This document shows, one piece after another, positions 13,332 through 16,173 of a stretch of DNA of 16,173 nucleotides. Location of the stretch: assembly GCA_963578885.1 (NCBI GenBank), contig CAUZEQ010000086.1:1-16173 (forward strand), read 5' to 3'. Each line of letters opens with the position of its first letter. Position 1 is the first letter of the stretch. A program made the translations under genes and the position numbers. The notes under the pieces were generated by a model. It did no database searches. It saw only the letters and a program-made list of their open reading frames with translations, and was not told where the DNA came from. The stretch comes from UBA8437 sp963578885 (lineage in GTDB: Bacteria; Planctomycetota; Planctomycetia; Planctomycetales; Planctomycetaceae).

Positions 13332-15485
13332 TCACCCGGTCCGCGGCAACTCCATCAACTCGCCGAATCGCTCCAGGACCCGAAGGTGCAACAGGCTCGC
13401 CTCCTCGCCATCGATCTCGCCGGTGCGGACCAGGTCAAAGGCGATCGTCCGAGTCTCCTCGAGCAGCTCTCGATCGGCAATCAGGTCGGCCACTCTCAAC
13501 GGCAACTCGCCATGCTGACGCACTCCGAGAACGTCACCGGGGCCCCTCAGCAGGAAATCCGCTTCCGCCACAGAGAACCCGTCGGCGTGCTGGTCGAGCA
13601 CCTCCAGCCGCGCCGCAGCCGACTCGTCCTGCCGGCCAGCCAACAGGAAACAGTAGCCCTGGTAGCTGCCACGCCCGATGCGGCCTCGCAACTGGTGCAG
13701 TTGGCTCAGACCAAACCGCTCGGCATGGTGCACGACCATCAGGGTGGCGTTGGGCACGTCGACCCCGACCTCGACCACCGTCGTCGCCACCAGCACCCGA
13801 GTGCGCCCGTCGCGAAAGTCCTGCATCGCTCGGGACTTGTCGTCGACGTCGAGTCGACCGTGGACCAGACCGACCGCAATCCCCGATAACTCGTGCTCAC
13901 GCAACCGCTCCCAGGTCTGCTCGACTCCCATCCCCTCACTCATCTCCTCACCCGTCCCCTCACCCGTCTCCTCACCCGTCTCCTCACCCGTCTCCTCACC
14001 CGTCTCCTCACCCGTCTCCTCACCCGAATCGATCCTCGGGCAAACCACGAACGCCTGCCGACCCGCCGTGACCTGCTCGCGAACGAACTCCCAGGCCTTC
14101 TCACGAGTCGCCTTGTCCCAGATCACGCTGGTCACCACCGGTTGCCGGCCCGGTGGCAGGTCGTCGATCGTCGTGACATCGAGGTCGCCGAACTGGGTCA
14201 GGCAGAGACTGCGGGGAATCGGAGTGGCGGTCATGACGAGCACGTGAGGAGCCTGCTGGGACTCCTCGTCGGCGAACCGCGATCTCTGCATCACTCCAAA
14301 CTTGTGCTGCTCGTCGATCACCGCCAGGCCCAGAGACTTGAACTCGACGTCCTGCTGGATCACCGCGTGAGTGCCCACCACCAGGACATCCTCGCCCGAT
14401 GAGATCCGCTCCAGCGTCTTGCGGCGCTCCGCCGCGGTGAGGTTCCCGGTCAACAGCACCCGCTCGACCCGGCTGCCACGAAGCAATTCCTCGATCGTCT
14501 GCCAGTGCTGACGAGCGAGCAGTTCGGTCGGAGCCATCAGCACCGCCTGGTGACCTGCAGCGACAGCCACCAGCATCGCGTACAGCGCCACCGCCGTCTT
14601 GCCCGCCCCGACGTCGGCCTGCAGCAACCGGTGCATCGCATGATCCAGCCCCATGTCCGCAGCAATCTCCTCGACCGCCCGGTCCTGCCCCGAGGTCAAC
14701 TCGAAGGGAAACCGACGCCGGATTCTCGAATCGATCTTGGCCGTGACCGGCAGCCTCGGTGCTCGGCCGCCAGCCCGCCACGCGCGACGCCGCAAGGCCA
14801 GCCCCAGCAAGAACTCGAGCAGGTCGTCGAAGATCAACCGCCGACGAGCCGCATGGTACGCCTCAACCGACCCGGGACGATGCACACCCGTCAGGGCATC
14901 CGCCAGCCCCACCACGTCAAACCGCTCGAGCCAGGCCTCCGGCAACGGATCGCTGACGTGCTCGATGAACCGATCGACCACCTCGCGGGTGATGCGACGC
15001 ATCGCCTCCATCGTGACGCCGTCGGTCAGAGGGTACTTGGGGAGCAGGCCGCCGTGAGCCTCGAGGTCGTCGGCGTCGATCACCTGCAGCCGCGGATGAG
15101 TCATCTCCCAACGGCCGGCCCGACGCTTGGGCTTGCCCGAAAACAGCACCGCGCTGCCGTGCTGCACTCGACCCAGTATCCAGCTTTGGTTGAACCAGGT
15201 CGCCTTCAGGAACCCGTCGCCGCTGTCGATCGTGACCGACGACATCCGGCGACCGCCCGAGATCCTGCGGTCATCCAGCTCGACCACCTCGCCGCGGACC
15301 GTCTGCAGGATCTCCGGCTCCAACTCCCCCACACGGCGCACCTCGCTCAGGTCGACGAGCCCTCGAGGCAGGTGCCACAGCAGGTCCTCGGCCGTCTCGA
15401 TCCCCAGCCGAGCCAGGCACTCGGCACGCACCGGCCCCACGCCGGGCAGGAATCTGGCAGGAGTCTGCAGAGGCAACTCGTCCAT
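13332..15485 (-). CDS. recG: ATP-dependent DNA helicase RecG
   Basis: This 717-residue branch-migration helicase remodels stalled forks and Holliday junctions. The N-terminal wedge/OB region covers about 1-155 (VTIDSGDGFLKATWFNQSW, RWEMTHPRLQV). The helicase core has Walker A DVGAGKT (291-297), the RecG-typical box DEQHKFGV (391-398), TATPIPRSL (419-427), VATTVVEVGVDVPNA (566-580) and QLRGRIGRG (598-606). Between VVCPRIDS and VEQTWERLREH, where E. coli RecG (693 aa) has a short linker, residues about 487-518 are a Gly-Glu-Glu-Thr repeat encoded by a 12-bp minisatellite. The ATG is preceded on the minus strand by gagag. The linker is away from catalytic motifs, so the enzyme is expected to be active. 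The Nramp-like gene follows 99 bp downstream. Confidence 0.96.
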   Translation of the reverse strand: MDELPLQTPARFLPGVGPVRAECLARLGIETAEDLLWHLPRGLVDLSEVRRVGELEPEILQTVRGEVVELDDRRISGGRRMSSVTIDSGDGFLKATWFNQSWILGRVQHGSAVLFSGKPKRRAGRWEMTHPRLQVIDADDLEAHGGLLPKYPLTDGVTMEAMRRITREVVDRFIEHVSDPLPEAWLERFDVVGLADALTGVHRPGSVEAYHAARRRLIFDDLLEFLLGLALRRRAWRAGGRAPRLPVTAKIDSRIRRRFPFELTSGQDRAVEEIAADMGLDHAMHRLLQADVGAGKTAVALYAMLVAVAAGHQAVLMAPTELLARQHWQTIEELLRGSRVERVLLTGNLTAAERRKTLERISSGEDVLVVGTHAVIQQDVEFKSLGLAVIDEQHKFGVMQRSRFADEESQQAPHVLVMTATPIPRSLCLTQFGDLDVTTIDDLPPGRQPVVTSVIWDKATREKAWEFVREQVTAGRQAFVVCPRIDSGEETGEETGEETGEETGEETGEGTGEEMSEGMGVEQTWERLREHELSGIAVGLVHGRLDVDDKSRAMQDFRDGRTRVLVATTVVEVGVDVPNATLMVVHHAERFGLSQLHQLRGRIGRGSYQGYCFLLAGRQDESAAARLEVLDQHADGFSVAEADFLLRGPGDVLGVRQHGELPLRVADLIADRELLEETRTIAFDLVRTGEIDGEEASLLHLRVLERFGELMELPRTG
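13932..14027. repeat. 12-bp in-frame minisatellite inside recG
   Basis: On the + strand the unit is ctcctcacccgt. Perfect copies start at 13944, 13968, 13980, 13992 and 14004; an 11/12 copy starts at 14016, and variants at 13932 and 13956. On the coding (minus) strand each unit reads Gly-Glu-Glu-Thr, decaying to GEGT, GEEM and SEGM at the C-terminal end. The period is a multiple of three, so copy change would not break the frame. Confidence 0.95.
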
Positions 15486-15677
15486 GATCTCTCATGACAG
15501 GACCGTCGAGTGGGTCGCCATCGTAACGAGTTGCCTCGACTGAGGTCTTGCAGCATCTCGCGCCAACATTGACACTCGGAGGCAGTCCCCCGCACCGCCA
15601 CCGCCTCGAAGGGAATTCTACGCAACGTGAACACCGACCTCATCAGCGACACACTGTGATCGGTCGGGACAATCGTC

Positions 15678-15806
15678 GTGGTGACTCTGATCGGAACGGT
15701 TCTCGGGCTGATCTTCGGCTGCTTCCTGGGCCTGCTGACACCCGACCTGTTGCGAGCCTCTTCGGAGTCCGGCAAGTCGTGGCGGTCCCCAACGGCGGAC
15801 CGGTGA
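15678..15806 (+). CDS. Tiny membrane protein with glycine zipper, first of an overlapping pair
   Basis: The deduced protein is 42 residues, starting at the first of two adjacent GTG codons: VVTLIGTVLGLIFGCFLGLL, then TPDLLRASSES and a basic tail to SPTADR. The membrane helix has glycines at 6, 10, 14 and 18, a GxxxGxxxGxxxG zipper, which usually mediates helix packing. Its TGA stop overlaps the ATG of the next small gene by one base (tgatg at 15804-15808), a common sign of translational coupling. The start is uncertain: no good Shine-Dalgarno is visible, and the same frame continues hydrophobic upstream to an in-frame TGA at 15657-15659, with a GTG at 15627 beyond. It could therefore be an N-terminally truncated gene. 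No family is recognised. Confidence 0.45.
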   Translation: MVTLIGTVLGLIFGCFLGLLTPDLLRASSESGKSWRSPTADR

Positions 15807-15958
15807 TGACACTCCCGAGCAATCCGCTGGACCCGCTGCAGATTGGCATCGGCCTGGGACTGATCAACGGGACGATCATGGGATTCATCGCCGGGCTGGT
15901 CACCGTCATCGCCTCGGCCTGGCTCCGCGTACGCCGGATCGCCGCCGGGTCCGAATGA
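15806..15958 (+). CDS. Tiny membrane protein with glycine zipper, second of the pair
   Basis: The protein has 50 residues with one membrane helix at about 11-39, flanked by a short polar N-terminus (MTLPSNPLDPLQ) and a basic end (WLRVRRIAAGSE), so the C-terminus is probably cytoplasmic. Glycines at 14, 18, 22, 26 and 30 form five zipper positions in a row. The ATG overlaps the stop of the upstream small gene by one base. The shared zipper and coupling suggest the two form a hetero-oligomer or descend from a duplication. The stop lies 10 bp from the end of rnhA on the opposite strand. Small holin-like, toxin-like and transport-accessory proteins can look like this; the sequence does not choose between them. 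Confidence 0.55.
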   Translation: MTLPSNPLDPLQIGIGLGLINGTIMGFIAGLVTVIASAWLRVRRIAAGSE

Positions 15959-15968
15959 TCCGGTTCGC

Positions 15969-16173
15969 TCAGGCGTCGAACGAGTGCGAGGCCGCTACGG
16001 CCAACTCGTCGCACCGCTCGTTCTCGGGATGACCGCTGTGGCCCTTGACCACGCGGAAGCGGACGTCGTGAAGCACGAGCAATTCGTCGAGTGCCTGCCA
16101 CAACTCGACGTTCTTGACCGGCTTGAAACTCCGACCCTCACGTCGACGCCAACCGTTGGCCTTCCAACCCACC
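15969..16173 (-). CDS. rnhA: Ribonuclease HI, C-terminal part (5' end outside window)
   Basis: Only the last ~67 residues are in the window; the gene continues past the right edge. The segment GWRRREGRSFKPVKNVELWQ matches the RNase HI basic-handle region, and VVKGHSGHPENERCDELA is the strongly conserved C-terminal motif, containing the catalytic loop His (GHSGH) and the last metal-binding Asp (CDELA). RNase HI cuts the RNA strand of RNA-DNA hybrids. The Met visible near the edge is internal by comparison with the ~155-residue family, so it should not be taken as the start. Catalytic residues in the N-terminal half cannot be checked here. Confidence 0.93.
   Translation of the reverse strand, partial: VGWKANGWRRREGRSFKPVKNVELWQALDELLVLHDVRFRVVKGHSGHPENERCDELAVAASHSFDA

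Noticed and set aside
14505..15497. 330-codon plus-strand frame opposite recG
   Set aside because: It is antisense to the RecG core motifs; its Gln/His/Arg-rich product has no recognisable domain.
15569..15574. Perfect TTGACA -35 box upstream of the zipper genes
   Set aside because: No -10-like sequence lies 15-19 nt downstream (the region reads gcaccgcc), so it is not called as a promoter.
15657..15659. Selenocysteine codon
   Set aside because: The UGA has no recognised selenoprotein context, no SECIS-like stem was identified, and a GTG start downstream explains the gene more simply.
15548..15958. 136-residue gene starting at 15548
   Set aside because: Its first ~86 residues are His/Arg/Pro-rich and overlap the first zipper gene in another frame; only the last 50 residues, from ATG 15806, look like a protein.

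Overview
This GC-rich window is most consistent with a planctomycete chromosome. That is inferred from the gene set: a Tat-exported DUF1501 protein, an enolase-superfamily dehydratase, a non-canonical Nramp-like transporter, a stand-alone FHA protein, a PF13557-type outer-membrane barrel, and a dispersed fatty-acid-type cluster. Many starts are GTG or have weak Shine-Dalgarno sequences. No rRNA, tRNA, IS element or CRISPR array was seen, and genus cannot be fixed from the sequence alone.

Left part (1-6561, all +). A 9-bp tandem repeat and a GC hairpin precede a membrane-anchored coiled-coil protein of unknown function (188-1462). A near-consensus sigma-70 promoter (1492-1520) then opens a compact acyl-chain cluster: dehydratase 1 (1600), FabG-type ketoreductase (2174), an unusually long acyl carrier protein (3048), dehydratase 2 (3463) and a FabF-type ketosynthase (4124). 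Together they supply condensation, keto reduction and dehydration on a dedicated carrier; no enoyl reductase or malonyl transferase is present, so those steps would come from elsewhere. A membrane-anchored alpha/beta hydrolase (5557) follows and may act on the product.

Middle part (6694-11626). An FHA-domain protein with its own candidate promoter is followed by a secreted PF13557-like beta-barrel. This gene is convergent with the DUF1501 gene (minus strand). DUF1501 is divergent from a mandelate-racemase/muconate-lactonizing-type enzyme across 76 bp that contain a dyad. A 92-residue protein that reads like an Sm-like (LSm) domain follows.

Right part (11688-16173). On the minus strand lie an Nramp-family-like transporter and, upstream of it, recG, separated by a 13-bp tandem repeat. 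RecG itself carries an in-frame 12-bp minisatellite encoding an acidic Gly-Glu-Glu-Thr tract. Two tiny overlapping + strand membrane proteins with glycine-zipper helices follow, and the window ends inside rnhA (minus strand).

The observations most worth a second look are the glycine-zipper gene pair (with an in-frame UGA just upstream), the RecG minisatellite, the two-dehydratase/long-ACP cluster, the LSm-like protein, and the Nramp protein lacking canonical metal-binding motifs. Three unrelated minisatellites (9, 12 and 13 bp) in 16 kb are also notable.
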